Below, piece by piece: positions 42,109-51,036 of a DNA stretch of 64,000 bases. A program made the translations under genes and the position numbers. The stretch lies in NCBI GenBank assembly GCA_037190145.1, contig JBBCJU010000008.1, positions 310,001 through 374,000 of the forward strand, written 5' to 3'. The stretch is from 55-13 sp037190145 (GTDB lineage: Bacteria; Armatimonadota; Fimbriimonadia; Fimbriimonadales; Fimbriimonadaceae). A model generated the notes under the pieces. The model worked only from the letters and a program-made list of their open reading frames with translations. It made no database searches and was not told where the DNA came from. Every line of letters starts with the position of its first letter. The stretch's first letter is position 1.

Positions 42109-44016
42109 TCAAGAAATTCTATTTGCCTGAGTCTTGCCTTTGACTTCCAAGATTTGGCGAGTAATCTCCATTCCATCCAAGCCAAGACTAGAGCGCAACG
42201 CAATTTGCGGTCCATGCTCCACAAACTCATCTGGGAGGGCTATCAGGTGATGGTCAATATCTTTTGCTAGACCCTCCTTGTGTAAAGCATCGCGCACGGC
42301 TTCACCGAAGCCGCCTCTTTGGGCATTTTCTTCGATCGTAATCAACAGCCCCGACTTGCGCGCGTGCTGCAGGATAGTCTCGGAATCGATAGGTTTTATA
42401 AATCGAGCATTGATAACTGAGGCTTTGATGCCCATACCGGCAAGGGTTTGGGATGCCTCCCAGGCAACACTGACCATTGAGCCGACGGCGACGAGCGTCA
42501 CGTCACCACCTTCACAGAGAACCTCGGCTTTTCCTAGCTCAATAGCAGATCTCTGTTCTGGCAAGCGATCATCGCTGGCTCCTCGTGGATATCGAACCGC
42601 AGTCGGTAAGGCATCATAGTTCTTCATCCAATGAGTCATCTCGCGAAGCTCAGTTGTGTCCCTTGGAGCAAGAAGAACAATGTTTGGAATGAAAGAGAGA
42701 AAAGAGATATCGAAGGCCCCATGGTGAGTCGGGCCATCGTCTCCCACTAACCCAGCACGGTCCAGGAAGAATCTTACAGGAAGTTTTTGGAGGCATACAT
42801 CGTGGAGAACTTGGTCAAATCCTCTCTGAAGAAATGTGGAATATATCGCGCAGAAAGGCTTAAGTCCGCCCGCTGCCAAACCTGCCGCAAAAGTGACGGC
42901 ATGTTGCTCAGCAATCCCGACATCGTAATATCGGTCTGGATAGGTTTTGCTGAATTGAGTCAAGCCCGTTCCGTCTGGCATTGCAGCAGTAATGGCAACA
43001 ACTTTTGAGTCCGCTTCTGCACATTCTATCGCTGCATCACCGAAAGCTTGTGTGTATGTAACGGGCCCTGCTGCTTTAACCATGTCATTTGAGTTCAAGT
43101 CGAATGGAATGACTCCGTGCCACTTGCAAGCATCCTCCTCTGCAACTTCGTACCCTTTTCCTTTCACGGTGATGGCATGGACAAATGTAGGTCCTTGTAG
43201 TTCCCGCACATTACGGAACACCTCAAGTAGTCCAAGCAAATCATGTCCATCGACGGGGCCGATGTACTCCCACCCCATTTCTTCAAAAATCGTTCCGGTA
43301 TCTTCCGGTGCTAAGTAGTGGGTAATGCCATGCCGAAGCCCTGCGGCGACCCTTGTGATTGGATCGGGCATTTTCTCGATGACGTCCTTTGCCCGGTTGG
43401 CCATATTTTGCAACCAGGGGCGTGATCTTAGTCGCGCTAGATAGTTTGTAAGTGCGCCTACATTCGGCGCAATAGACATTCGGTTGTCATTGAGGACCAC
43501 GCAAAGGTCGGTCCTTAGTTCTCCGGCATGATTAAGCGCCTCCCAGCACATTCCCGAGGCGATTGCGGCGTCACCTGTTACTGCGACAACTTTCTCGTCT
43601 GTGCCGAGTTGATCACGGGCCGCCGCAAAGCCCAACGCAGCAGATATTGCAGTTCCGGCATGACCTGCTCCGAAGCAGTCCAACTCATGCTCATCGCGCT
43701 TGAGGAACCCACTCATTCCTTTGTGCTTTCGGAGAGTGTCAAAGCGGTTAAGCCTTCCCGTTAGCATTTTGTGGGGATACGCTTGGTGACCGGTATCCCA
43801 AACAACCTTGTCAGGGGGGAGGGAATATGCCGCATACATTGCCACAGTCAGCTCGACAGTGCCAAGGTTTGAACTGAAATGCCCTCCTGTCTTGCTTACT
43901 TTGTCAAGAATCGCTTGACGTACTTCTTTGGCAACCTGCAAGAGCTCTTTATCTGACAATCGATGCAAATCGGTTGGCTGAACAATCGACGCCAGAAAAG
44001 GATAGGAGTTATCCAT
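42109..44016 (-). CDS. dxs: 1-deoxy-D-xylulose-5-phosphate synthase
   Basis: 635 residues from ATG 44016; the frame is open another 37 codons upstream but homology begins at SYPFLASIVQPTDLHRLS. Landmarks are TGGHFSSNLGTVELTVAMY, GHQAYPHKMLTGR, GFLKRDEHELDCFGAGHAGTAISAALG, NDNRMSIAPNVGAL and GIAEQHAVTFAAGLA with RAGLVGDDGPTHHGAFD. The thiamine-diphosphate motif is GDAAIASGM rather than GDGALTxGM. Dxs makes DXP for isoprenoids, thiamine and pyridoxal. No linked isoprenoid gene. The upstream region has TATAG close to the ATG. Confidence 0.96.
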   Translation of the reverse strand: MDNSYPFLASIVQPTDLHRLSDKELLQVAKEVRQAILDKVSKTGGHFSSNLGTVELTVAMYAAYSLPPDKVVWDTGHQAYPHKMLTGRLNRFDTLRKHKGMSGFLKRDEHELDCFGAGHAGTAISAALGFAAARDQLGTDEKVVAVTGDAAIASGMCWEALNHAGELRTDLCVVLNDNRMSIAPNVGALTNYLARLRSRPWLQNMANRAKDVIEKMPDPITRVAAGLRHGITHYLAPEDTGTIFEEMGWEYIGPVDGHDLLGLLEVFRNVRELQGPTFVHAITVKGKGYEVAEEDACKWHGVIPFDLNSNDMVKAAGPVTYTQAFGDAAIECAEADSKVVAITAAMPDGTGLTQFSKTYPDRYYDVGIAEQHAVTFAAGLAAGGLKPFCAIYSTFLQRGFDQVLHDVCLQKLPVRFFLDRAGLVGDDGPTHHGAFDISFLSFIPNIVLLAPRDTTELREMTHWMKNYDALPTAVRYPRGASDDRLPEQRSAIELGKAEVLCEGGDVTLVAVGSMVSVAWEASQTLAGMGIKASVINARFIKPIDSETILQHARKSGLLITIEENAQRGGFGEAVRDALHKEGLAKDIDHHLIALPDEFVEHGPQIALRSSLGLDGMEITRQILEVKGKTQANRIS

Positions 44017-44226
44017 ATCTTCTATAACGGCTAATCTACAAAAACGGTGCCCTATTGATGCCGTACAGAAGTATGTATTAATAAGTTTGAGTTGCTGAAA
44101 ATGGCTAGTTTGTTGCGCAAACCGCAAAGATTGCTATACCTATCCCGTGTAGCAAGCCTCATAATACCAAGCGAGCTAGGTCGAAAAAACCTTGCGACTT
44201 GGTCTGTTTAATGTCAGACCCTCATT

Positions 44227-44694
44227 ATGGCAATTTCGTATCAGTTAAGGGATATAAACACATTGGCATCAGAGCCTAAGACCATCCTACTCGTTGAAGA
44301 TAACGCTGACGATGAGCAGCTCACTTTGCGTGCGATGAGGCACAGCGAGATTCCAAACATCATCCGGGTCGCCCGAGATGGTGCGGAAGCTCTTGAGTAC
44401 CTATATGGTCCGAACGCAAGGCTCCCTGACTTGATATTAATGGACTTAAAGCTACCTAAAGTAAGCGGACTAGAAGTTCTAGAAAAAATTCGAAAAGATC
44501 CAAGAACAAACACAATCCCAATCGTAATCCTCACGTCAAGCGATGAAGAGCGAGACATCGTCGAGAGTTACAATCTCCGGGCAAATTCATACATCCGTAA
44601 ACCGGTAGATTTTGATGAGTTCATTGATGCTGTGCGGCAACTCGGATTGTATTGGTTATCAATGAACCTAACCTATAGGCCGCCTACAGAGTAG
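44227..44694 (+). CDS. Stand-alone CheY-like response regulator (Rcp1 type)
   Basis: 155 residues, a single receiver domain with phospho-acceptor Asp73 in LILMDLKLPKVSG, the acidic pair in LLVEDNADDE, and the switch Lys in SYIRKPVDFDEF. NADDEQLTLRAM and the length of the first loops match the Rcp1 class that partners with phytochrome-like or hybrid kinases. No output domain and no kinase gene nearby. The 3' end overlaps the convergent gene by 11 nt. The N-terminal 16 residues are an extension whose start is not certain. Confidence 0.88.
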   Translation: MAISYQLRDINTLASEPKTILLVEDNADDEQLTLRAMRHSEIPNIIRVARDGAEALEYLYGPNARLPDLILMDLKLPKVSGLEVLEKIRKDPRTNTIPIVILTSSDEERDIVESYNLRANSYIRKPVDFDEFIDAVRQLGLYWLSMNLTYRPPTE

Positions 44695-45571
44695 CGCGCC
44701 AGGCGTGGAGGCACTCACCTACGGTCTTCATAGTAGGTGGTAGTAGTTCAAAGACAGGAATGCCTTCCCAGAGGCCACGATCAAAGCCTCCGTCTCGAAT
44801 CTCAAATTCAAATCCTCTCGCTCCGACTCTATCTCCATTTGTAGCGAGTTTGCCAAGAAGGCAGCTTTGGGCGAGACTCATTAACAACGATTCCCCGAGC
44901 GTTAGGTCAGTGATCTCAAGCCCCGCCAGCTCAAACTCGGGTAACCCGAACTTTTGGAGTCCAAGAGTGAAGAGATGAATGCCAGTTTCTTTGGCTCTAT
45001 GAGATAGTCCGACAACATCTCTAGCATCGATAAGCGGATCAGCCCTAACCAGTTGGCGAACTTGTCCTGGAAGAAGATATCTGCGTGAAATGGGATCTGC
45101 GACAACTCCATCGGCTAGGTCTGCAAATCGTTGAGCAAACTCAAGCTGGAAGTCGATGGCTGGATACACCATGGGATCATGTGATTCAAACGTAAGTTGT
45201 CCGATGCTCCAAGTTGCTCGCACCCTGTTAAGGAGTTCTGGATCCACTTCGGCTGCAAGTGGGCCACGTAAAAATGGTTCTGGATCGAATCCGGCTTCTT
45301 CTTTACTCAAGACAAGAAGCTTCATGACAGTTTTACGATCCTTACTGGCAATCACATAGGCTCCCCGTTCTAAGGGTCGTCCTAATGCATCTTTTGGAAC
45401 GTTTTCTGCCAAGGGAGCCCCAAAGCCCTCAACTGCCCCCCCCTCGCTTTTGGGATTGATAATGGCAAGAATTGGGGGCAACACGGCTTTGCTCGACAAA
45501 ACCGTTAGATAATAGGATTTCTGAATACCAAAACCTGGGGTCTTGGGTTTACCAAACTGCCAGGGCTTCAT
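44684..45571 (-). CDS. Hypothetical protein downstream of HTTM gene
   Basis: 295 residues, soluble, no signal peptide, alpha/beta composition. I do not recognise it. Notable features are LPPILAIINPKSEGGAVEGFG, a long helical part around ATWSIGQLTFESHDPMVYP and a Gly-rich C-terminus. It is translationally coupled (ATGA) to the HTTM-domain gene upstream and overlaps the Rcp1-like gene at its 3' end. Position suggests it works with the membrane protein. Confidence 0.7.
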   Translation of the reverse strand: MKPWQFGKPKTPGFGIQKSYYLTVLSSKAVLPPILAIINPKSEGGAVEGFGAPLAENVPKDALGRPLERGAYVIASKDRKTVMKLLVLSKEEAGFDPEPFLRGPLAAEVDPELLNRVRATWSIGQLTFESHDPMVYPAIDFQLEFAQRFADLADGVVADPISRRYLLPGQVRQLVRADPLIDARDVVGLSHRAKETGIHLFTLGLQKFGLPEFELAGLEITDLTLGESLLMSLAQSCLLGKLATNGDRVGARGFEFEIRDGGFDRGLWEGIPVFELLPPTMKTVGECLHAWRATL

Positions 45572-46839
45572 GTCTTTGCTCCTGCCTTCTTCTTGGAATC
45601 TACTTTGGGTTCGATGTGTTCTGCCCTAGGTTCAAGAGATTTGTCGAGGGTTCTCTGCCAGGTGCCGGGCAACCAGCCAATGGGCCATGCTCCTAGCGAC
45701 CTTGTCCAGGATGCTTTTGCCGGGGAAATCGGTTTATCATCGGTAGTCTTGGCCTGCCAAGATTCGGCATTACCGTTTTCATATTGGACAAGTCCAAGAG
45801 GATCAACCGCAGTTAACATGGCTGAAGGTCCGGCGGCTAGTTGCTTGCTTTGCGGAATCCAAATCTGAACGGCTTTACTTTTAAACCGCTGACCCAATCG
45901 CTTGGCCCAATCCGTAACCTCTTGTCCCTCATAGAAGGTTACATATCCGCTACAGATGATAAACGCGAAGAGAGGGATGTTCATGCTGTATTCAATAAAT
46001 CCGTGCATCATCAAACCGCCCAATAAAACCCACTTGCGCAGGGGACGATAGAAGACCAGAGTTCCAAGCGCTAATTCGACCGCAAGAGTTCCGTAAGTTG
46101 TTAGATATATAAAGGGCGGATTCTCAATAAATGGCGGCACCCAGAATCGATCAAACTCATTGAGGCGTGCGGGGTACCAGGTAGCGGTGCCGTCCTTCCA
46201 CATGTATCCCCGCATCTTATGCCAGAAAGTGGTGAAGTAGACGAGGGCAATATTGTAGGCCATCAAACGTTGAGCCCAAAGCGAAACCATCGGAATCCCT
46301 GGCTTAATCTTTCCTTTCCAAAGACCGATCAAGCGGTCCAGAGAGCACGATAGGCCACAGGGAGCCAATGCAAGATACAAGACCATGACTCGCAAGACGG
46401 TGTCGCCGCCGTGAATGATAAAGGCATTACGGTTATGAATGGTAACGACGCCAATCGCGAGAATGATGGTGGACACTCGTGTCCACAGCCCTAGCATTGT
46501 GGTTAAGGCTGCCAAGGTTGCCAAAAGGTAGACCACTAGCATCCACGGAGTATTCGTTCCCAGTCCAAAGTAACTGACTAGGCTGAACCGAGGGACTTCG
46601 AAGGGAAGTACCACCGGGTAGCCAATGACATTCGTGGTGGAGGTTAAGCCGGGCATCTTTTGCATACCAGCTTGGAAAGGTACATAGCCACGCTCCGTAA
46701 ACCAGGCATCGAAATCGATACCTACCATTACGAAATTTGCGAGAGCCCAAAAACCAATGAGTATACGGACAATCCCTAGACTTACTGGCGAACCGTGCCC
46801 AAACCAGTAATTGTCTAGCTGTGCTAGCCACTTCTTCAA
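45568..46839 (-). CDS. HTTM-domain membrane protein (vitamin K-dependent gamma-carboxylase-like)
   Basis: 423 residues with about seven or eight membrane helices in the first 310 and a soluble C-terminal tail of about 110. LGIVRILIGFWALANF, the WFTERGYVPF loop, the LGLWTRVSTIILAIGVVTIHNRN helix and YFTTFWHKMRGYMWKDGTATWY match the bacterial HTTM family, related to gamma-glutamyl carboxylase. The reaction in bacteria is unknown. It is the middle gene of a three-gene set, overlapping both neighbours by ATGA. Confidence 0.85.
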   Translation of the reverse strand: MKKWLAQLDNYWFGHGSPVSLGIVRILIGFWALANFVMVGIDFDAWFTERGYVPFQAGMQKMPGLTSTTNVIGYPVVLPFEVPRFSLVSYFGLGTNTPWMLVVYLLATLAALTTMLGLWTRVSTIILAIGVVTIHNRNAFIIHGGDTVLRVMVLYLALAPCGLSCSLDRLIGLWKGKIKPGIPMVSLWAQRLMAYNIALVYFTTFWHKMRGYMWKDGTATWYPARLNEFDRFWVPPFIENPPFIYLTTYGTLAVELALGTLVFYRPLRKWVLLGGLMMHGFIEYSMNIPLFAFIICSGYVTFYEGQEVTDWAKRLGQRFKSKAVQIWIPQSKQLAAGPSAMLTAVDPLGLVQYENGNAESWQAKTTDDKPISPAKASWTRSLGAWPIGWLPGTWQRTLDKSLEPRAEHIEPKVDSKKKAGAKT

Positions 46840-47498
46840 GGGGTCATCCCCTTGTCGCTTCGGAGTTTGGAGATGTCGACATCATAGTCATAAAACCTGA
46901 CCTCTGTATAAGTCAAATCTGCAGGCTTGTTGGGCGGTTCAACGGTGTCGAAAAACCGAATCAATGTGACGTGGGTGGGCGGATTGAGTGGATCCTTAAA
47001 GCACTCCAATGCAATGCGTTGGGCTACGTAGGGGCGGATATATGACTGCGCATCTTGGTTAGCATTCTCAAAGAATTTTCGGTACCGCTCTTTGAAATAT
47101 TTGACTGGAATGGAAAGGTCATGCATCCTTGGAAACTTGTAGCGAGACTTGCTCCCATCCTGATACGTAATGTCTGCTTCAAGATACAAGTCCACGCTGG
47201 CTGGATTTGGGGAGAACATGTCCCAATACTGCCAAAAGCCGGTTGTCCCGGGATAATAAACCAAGGGCGAGCTTTTCAGATATTTCCAGTTGAAGTAGAG
47301 GGTCCCTTCGGTGACGGTCTCACTGAAGCTTTGGATAAATGCTTGAGGACTACTTGTCTTGATTCCAAGCTTGGCGGTGCCATGTTGATAAGGCTCCTTT
47401 GGTGAAGGCAACGACCACATTGTGATGCACACCAAGTGAAAGATCACAAAGGTTTTTATCCACAAAGAAGCATTGCGCGGAGTCTTCTGTTTGGCCAT
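46836..47498 (-). CDS. Membrane-anchored hypothetical protein, partner of HTTM protein
   Basis: 220 residues. One N-terminal membrane helix (WIKTFVIFHLVCITMWSLP), then a soluble extracytoplasmic domain containing FWQYWDMFSPNPASVDLYLEA, the WxMFxPxP block that often accompanies HTTM genes. It ends in a charged tail. It is the first gene of the HTTM operon; TAACAT lies 4 nt before the ATG. Probably a subunit of the HTTM enzyme (inference from coupling). Confidence 0.75.
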   Translation of the reverse strand: MAKQKTPRNASLWIKTFVIFHLVCITMWSLPSPKEPYQHGTAKLGIKTSSPQAFIQSFSETVTEGTLYFNWKYLKSSPLVYYPGTTGFWQYWDMFSPNPASVDLYLEADITYQDGSKSRYKFPRMHDLSIPVKYFKERYRKFFENANQDAQSYIRPYVAQRIALECFKDPLNPPTHVTLIRFFDTVEPPNKPADLTYTEVRFYDYDVDISKLRSDKGMTP

Positions 47499-47594
47499 CG
47501 CTATGTTAAATTATGGGACGTAAGGTGGATCAGAATCTATTGATCATGTCGTCATGAGATTTGAGGACACGATTCATCGTACAGTCTACAAACC

Positions 47595-48284
47595 ATGAAA
47601 ACAATTATCGCCTCGGTAATCCTCTTGTTTGCTGGTGCCCAAACTCCAAGCTACGACCTTGTGTGGAAGCCCAAAGAGGGGCAAAAGCTTGTCTACGCCC
47701 TTAGCGTTGATGGGCAGATACTCAATGAGTCATTCAAGTTGAGTGGCAATGTCCACATGGACATTCGTAAGGTTGAGCCAAACGGTGACTACACCCTCGC
47801 TACGGCGATGAAAGGGCTTAAAGCTGTCTTTGGAGGCGATGAGCAGAGCGTTCCTGACGAAGATGAGGAAGTGCAAAAGTACAACTCGAAAGGAGAGCTC
47901 ATTAGTGAGAAGAAGGACAAGGAAGATGCCGATCCTAGTTCAGATATGATTGGCGAACTTTTCTCTCGTGCCTGCGACGTGGAGTCTCCAGAAAAGCCAG
48001 TCAATGTTGGCGACACATGGACTCACGATTTTCCTGAAGATAAGAAGTTAAACCTTCCCAAAGCAAAAGGAACTTACAAGTTGCTTAGCGATACAGAAGA
48101 CAAATTGAAGATATCTATCGTTTACGAAGAGCTTTCGGGACCAGAGCCAACTTCGACCAAAGGGGTTGCAACGCTTCAGAAAGAGGATGCACTTCCCCTT
48201 TCTGTTGAGAGTGATGTAAAGAACATTCGTTTCCAAGAGGGAATTCCAGCAGGGTCGGCAAAGTTAAGCCTGGCTAAGAAGTAG
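47595..48284 (+). CDS. Secreted hypothetical protein
   Basis: 229 residues. The signal peptide (MKTIIASVILLFAGAQ) is followed by a beta-rich domain with regularly spaced YALSVDGQ, NVHMDIRKVEPNGDYTLA and GDTWTHDFPEDKKL, a pattern seen in DUF6263-like secreted proteins, though I cannot confirm the family. The middle is very acidic. TACAGT lies 9 nt before the ATG. Its 3' end overlaps tdk by 11 nt. Confidence 0.7.
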   Translation: MKTIIASVILLFAGAQTPSYDLVWKPKEGQKLVYALSVDGQILNESFKLSGNVHMDIRKVEPNGDYTLATAMKGLKAVFGGDEQSVPDEDEEVQKYNSKGELISEKKDKEDADPSSDMIGELFSRACDVESPEKPVNVGDTWTHDFPEDKKLNLPKAKGTYKLLSDTEDKLKISIVYEELSGPEPTSTKGVATLQKEDALPLSVESDVKNIRFQEGIPAGSAKLSLAKK

Positions 48285-48873
48285 GAGCCTTTCTTCTGCC
48301 TTTCTTGAGCTTATAGCAGTTTCGGCACCGGGCTTCATACGACTCAGTCGCTCCGATGAGAATGATTGGGTCGTCCCGGTGGGCAGGCTTACCGTCAATC
48401 TGACGGTAAGTGTGGCTTGCAGGAGCGCCGCAAGCCATGCAGATTGCTCTCAGTTTTACAACTTCGTCGGCAAGAGCCAATAGTCTAGGCATGGGACCGA
48501 AAGGTTCTCGACGAAAGTCTTGATCCAGGCCCGCGCAAATAACTTCCTTTCCGCCGTCGGCAAGTTCTACCGCCAAATCACAGATGGAATCATCGAAGAA
48601 CTGCACTTCTTCTATCAGAACAACTTGGGTCTGTCTTTCGATTTTGGCCCTTAGATCTACAACGTTGCGAACGGGAAGGGCCGCATGCACAACCCCCATA
48701 TGGGTGACAACATTGGATTCATCGTACCGATTGTCGATCGCGGGCTTGAAGACTTGAACTTTGCACTTGGCGTATAGGGATCTACGGGCACGGCGAATGA
48801 GTTCTTCACTCTTTCCCGCAAACATTGAACCGCATACAACGGTAATAGACCCTAATGGCTTCGCCGATGACAT
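48274..48873 (-). CDS. tdk: Thymidine kinase
   Basis: 199 residues, type II thymidine kinase. P-loop GSMFAGKSEEL (15-25), the Mg/phosphate motif EEVQFFD, and the zinc lasso with cysteines in CMACGAPASHTYRQ and CRNCY. It salvages thymidine to dTMP. The start is 6 nt after CATATT, no Shine-Dalgarno. It is divergent from the fmdB-like gene. Confidence 0.96.
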   Translation of the reverse strand: MSSAKPLGSITVVCGSMFAGKSEELIRRARRSLYAKCKVQVFKPAIDNRYDESNVVTHMGVVHAALPVRNVVDLRAKIERQTQVVLIEEVQFFDDSICDLAVELADGGKEVICAGLDQDFRREPFGPMPRLLALADEVVKLRAICMACGAPASHTYRQIDGKPAHRDDPIILIGATESYEARCRNCYKLKKGRRKAPTS

Positions 48874-48936
48874 ATCGAGAATATGGCTTGAATTGTTTCT
48901 TCTGTGCCACAGAGGTCTTGGTCCAAAATAGAATTC

Positions 48937-49269
48937 GTGCCTGTATACGAGTTTCGTTGTCTTGACTGTCAGAAGAAGTTTAGTGACTTGGTTGGAATGA
49001 CCGCTGATTCCAGTGATTCCAAGTGCCCAAGTTGCGGGAGTTCTAGGAATACCAAGCTAGTCAGTCGTTTTGCAAGATACAGAAGTGAAGATGATCGTGT
49101 GGATGCACTTGCGGATCAAGTGGAGACGATGGGTGAGCCAGATAGTCCCCGAGCAATGCGGGAAATGGTTCGAGAAATGGGTAAGGCAATGGATGAAGAT
49201 ATGTCCGACGAAATGGAAGAGATGTTTGAGGCTGATATGGATGGAGAGTTAACCGACGACGAGGAATAA
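48937..49269 (+). CDS. FmdB-family zinc-ribbon regulatory protein
   Basis: 110 residues from GTG 48937, giving MPVYEFRC, the standard start of the FmdB family; the longer in-frame version adds 11 unmatched residues. CLDC and CPSC (Cys8, 11, 30, 33) form a zinc ribbon. The C-terminal 50 residues are acidic, with repeated Glu-Met and Asp-Asp stretches. FmdB proteins are putative regulators; the target is unknown. CAAAAT lies 7 nt before the GTG. Confidence 0.85.
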   Translation: MPVYEFRCLDCQKKFSDLVGMTADSSDSKCPSCGSSRNTKLVSRFARYRSEDDRVDALADQVETMGEPDSPRAMREMVREMGKAMDEDMSDEMEEMFEADMDGELTDDEE

Positions 49270-49410
49270 ATATCGTGATTCGTTGAACTTTTGTGTATGC
49301 ATAGTTGTATTTGTTGCGGGATATAGACAAAAAAACCTATATAGAAATCTTTGCAGTAACCAATCAATATACTGGGCAACCGTTAGAGTTGCCATGCTGG
49401 AGTTGAATCA

Positions 49411-49791
49411 ATGTCTATAACAACGGTGTCATCCTCGGATGCGGCTTATGCAGAGTGGCTAAGCCAGTTTTCATCTGAAGTGATCGCAAAGGCTTCAAAC
49501 TTGCCTTTGTCGACCTTACAAGTTGCTCATTTAGAAGCTCTATCCCGACTTCTGAGTGCGCTAGTCAGCGAGTGTGAGGATTCCAAGGCTCAATGGAAAC
49601 GAGACGTTGCGGATAGACGAAAACTGCGAAAGGAAGCCGAGAACTATTGCCGGACCTACATTCGGATTATTCTGGAAGACGGTAGCACAAGCGACGCTTT
49701 GAAAGAAGATTTGAATTTAAAGAAACGCCCCCGAGCTCCTAGACAGAAGAGACTGAACACTCTTCAAGGTCTTGACCGGGCCTGCGCTTGA
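49411..49791 (+). CDS. Hypothetical protein
   Basis: 126 residues, helical, acidic in the first half and basic at the end (KKRPRAPRQKR), which could contact nucleic acid. No known domain. GGAG lies 8 nt before the ATG. A short hairpin, GGCAAC/GTTGCC, is upstream at 49375-49393. The gene converges on the ARPP-1 lipoprotein gene with 20 bp between. Confidence 0.6.
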   Translation: MSITTVSSSDAAYAEWLSQFSSEVIAKASNLPLSTLQVAHLEALSRLLSALVSECEDSKAQWKRDVADRRKLRKEAENYCRTYIRIILEDGSTSDALKEDLNLKKRPRAPRQKRLNTLQGLDRACA

Positions 49792-49811
49792 CCAAGACCT
49801 TAGGGTTCCGC

Positions 49812-50822
49812 TTACCTTGGCGAATAGTTTCCGTGGATAAAACCTGTGTCCGTGGGTTTGCCGCCTAGATTTACGCCTCGAACAAAACCTGTTTGATAGG
49901 CCTGTCCTTCTGTAGAGGAAGTGGGCTTTTTGGTCGCTACGTTTTCGGAAAGGATGAGTTCGAGAAACTTCCGGCACTTGTTCATATCTGCCTTGTTTTC
50001 TCGTTGGGTACTAGTAGCGGCTCCGTCAGCAAGAATCCCTTTAATGAGACTACTCTTGCCCTTAGCAAACAGTTTGGGCGATCCAAAAAGATCCATCGAC
50101 AGCAGTTTGCCGCCCTTCATGTAGATAAATCCGACTACATTTGGCTGAAGCTTCAGGGATTCTTCTACGATCGGCTCATTCTTGGCCACCGCTTTCTGAA
50201 CTTTTTCTGTGCCAATTCCTCTACTTACCGAAAGGCTACTACCAACAATGCCGTTCGCACTGTTGTAACCATCTACTCGAGCCCAAACAGCTTCTTGTCC
50301 ATCATGGGCGGCAGCTTGCCGAACATCATTTGGTACAACGGTGTCCTGATACTCAAACTCTTTGCCCTGATCATCCCATCTGCCATGCTCGACACAAAAC
50401 ACATTGACAGAAACCGTTTTGCCGGGGGCAATGATCGTATCTCGCGCAACGATTCGGTCTTGGTTACCTCCCAGCAGAAGGTCTCCGCCTAACAAAAGTA
50501 ATGGCGCTGTTGAGTTATTGGTAACCGTAAGCGACTCGACGTCTTCCCTACCTTCACTTTCAGTAATTGAAACTAGATTCTGCTTTCTAGCTTCAGTTAA
50601 GGTGATAAAGTCTTCATTCGGACGTTCGACTGGCTTGTTAAGCGAAATCGGTACCAGAGCCACGCTACCAGCATAGATGGGTCGCTGCAACGAGTAATCA
50701 CCAACTGGTATTGCAGTTGCTGCTGTCGTCAAGGGTTCAGATCGCTTTTCAGCAATTTTGTTTGACGAACAACCGATGAGAAATCCCAAACATAGAGTGA
50801 GTGCAAACCCGTATCGAAACAT
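49812..50822 (-). CDS. ARPP-1 domain (DUF6569) lipoprotein
   Basis: 336 residues. The lipobox FLIGC puts the lipidated Cys at 18. The single large domain has LTVTNNSTAPLLLLGGDLLLGGNQDRI and VNVFCVEHGRW, matching the ARPP-1 family (ARG and rhodanese-phosphatase-associated protein), which is beta-rich and of unknown role. In most described cases it is linked to other genes or domains; here it stands alone and is exported. AGGAG lies 6 nt before the ATG. Confidence 0.8.
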   Translation of the reverse strand: MFRYGFALTLCLGFLIGCSSNKIAEKRSEPLTTAATAIPVGDYSLQRPIYAGSVALVPISLNKPVERPNEDFITLTEARKQNLVSITESEGREDVESLTVTNNSTAPLLLLGGDLLLGGNQDRIVARDTIIAPGKTVSVNVFCVEHGRWDDQGKEFEYQDTVVPNDVRQAAAHDGQEAVWARVDGYNSANGIVGSSLSVSRGIGTEKVQKAVAKNEPIVEESLKLQPNVVGFIYMKGGKLLSMDLFGSPKLFAKGKSSLIKGILADGAATSTQRENKADMNKCRKFLELILSENVATKKPTSSTEGQAYQTGFVRGVNLGGKPTDTGFIHGNYSPR

Positions 50823-51036
50823 GTCGGTCTCCTGATCTTTCGTGCCTATTAAACCCCGAAAAGTTCATACTTAGTATCTGCACTTTTGTAGTGCCTCTTG
50901 GCTTTCTAAAAGTGTGAGGTATTCTTCAGTGAGTTGTTTCCGATGACTTCTCGAGTTTGAACGGATCATTGATGCGCAACTGAATTGTCCTTACGCGGTT
51001 CCTCGCGTCATACCAATAACGAATTTACAAACCTAT

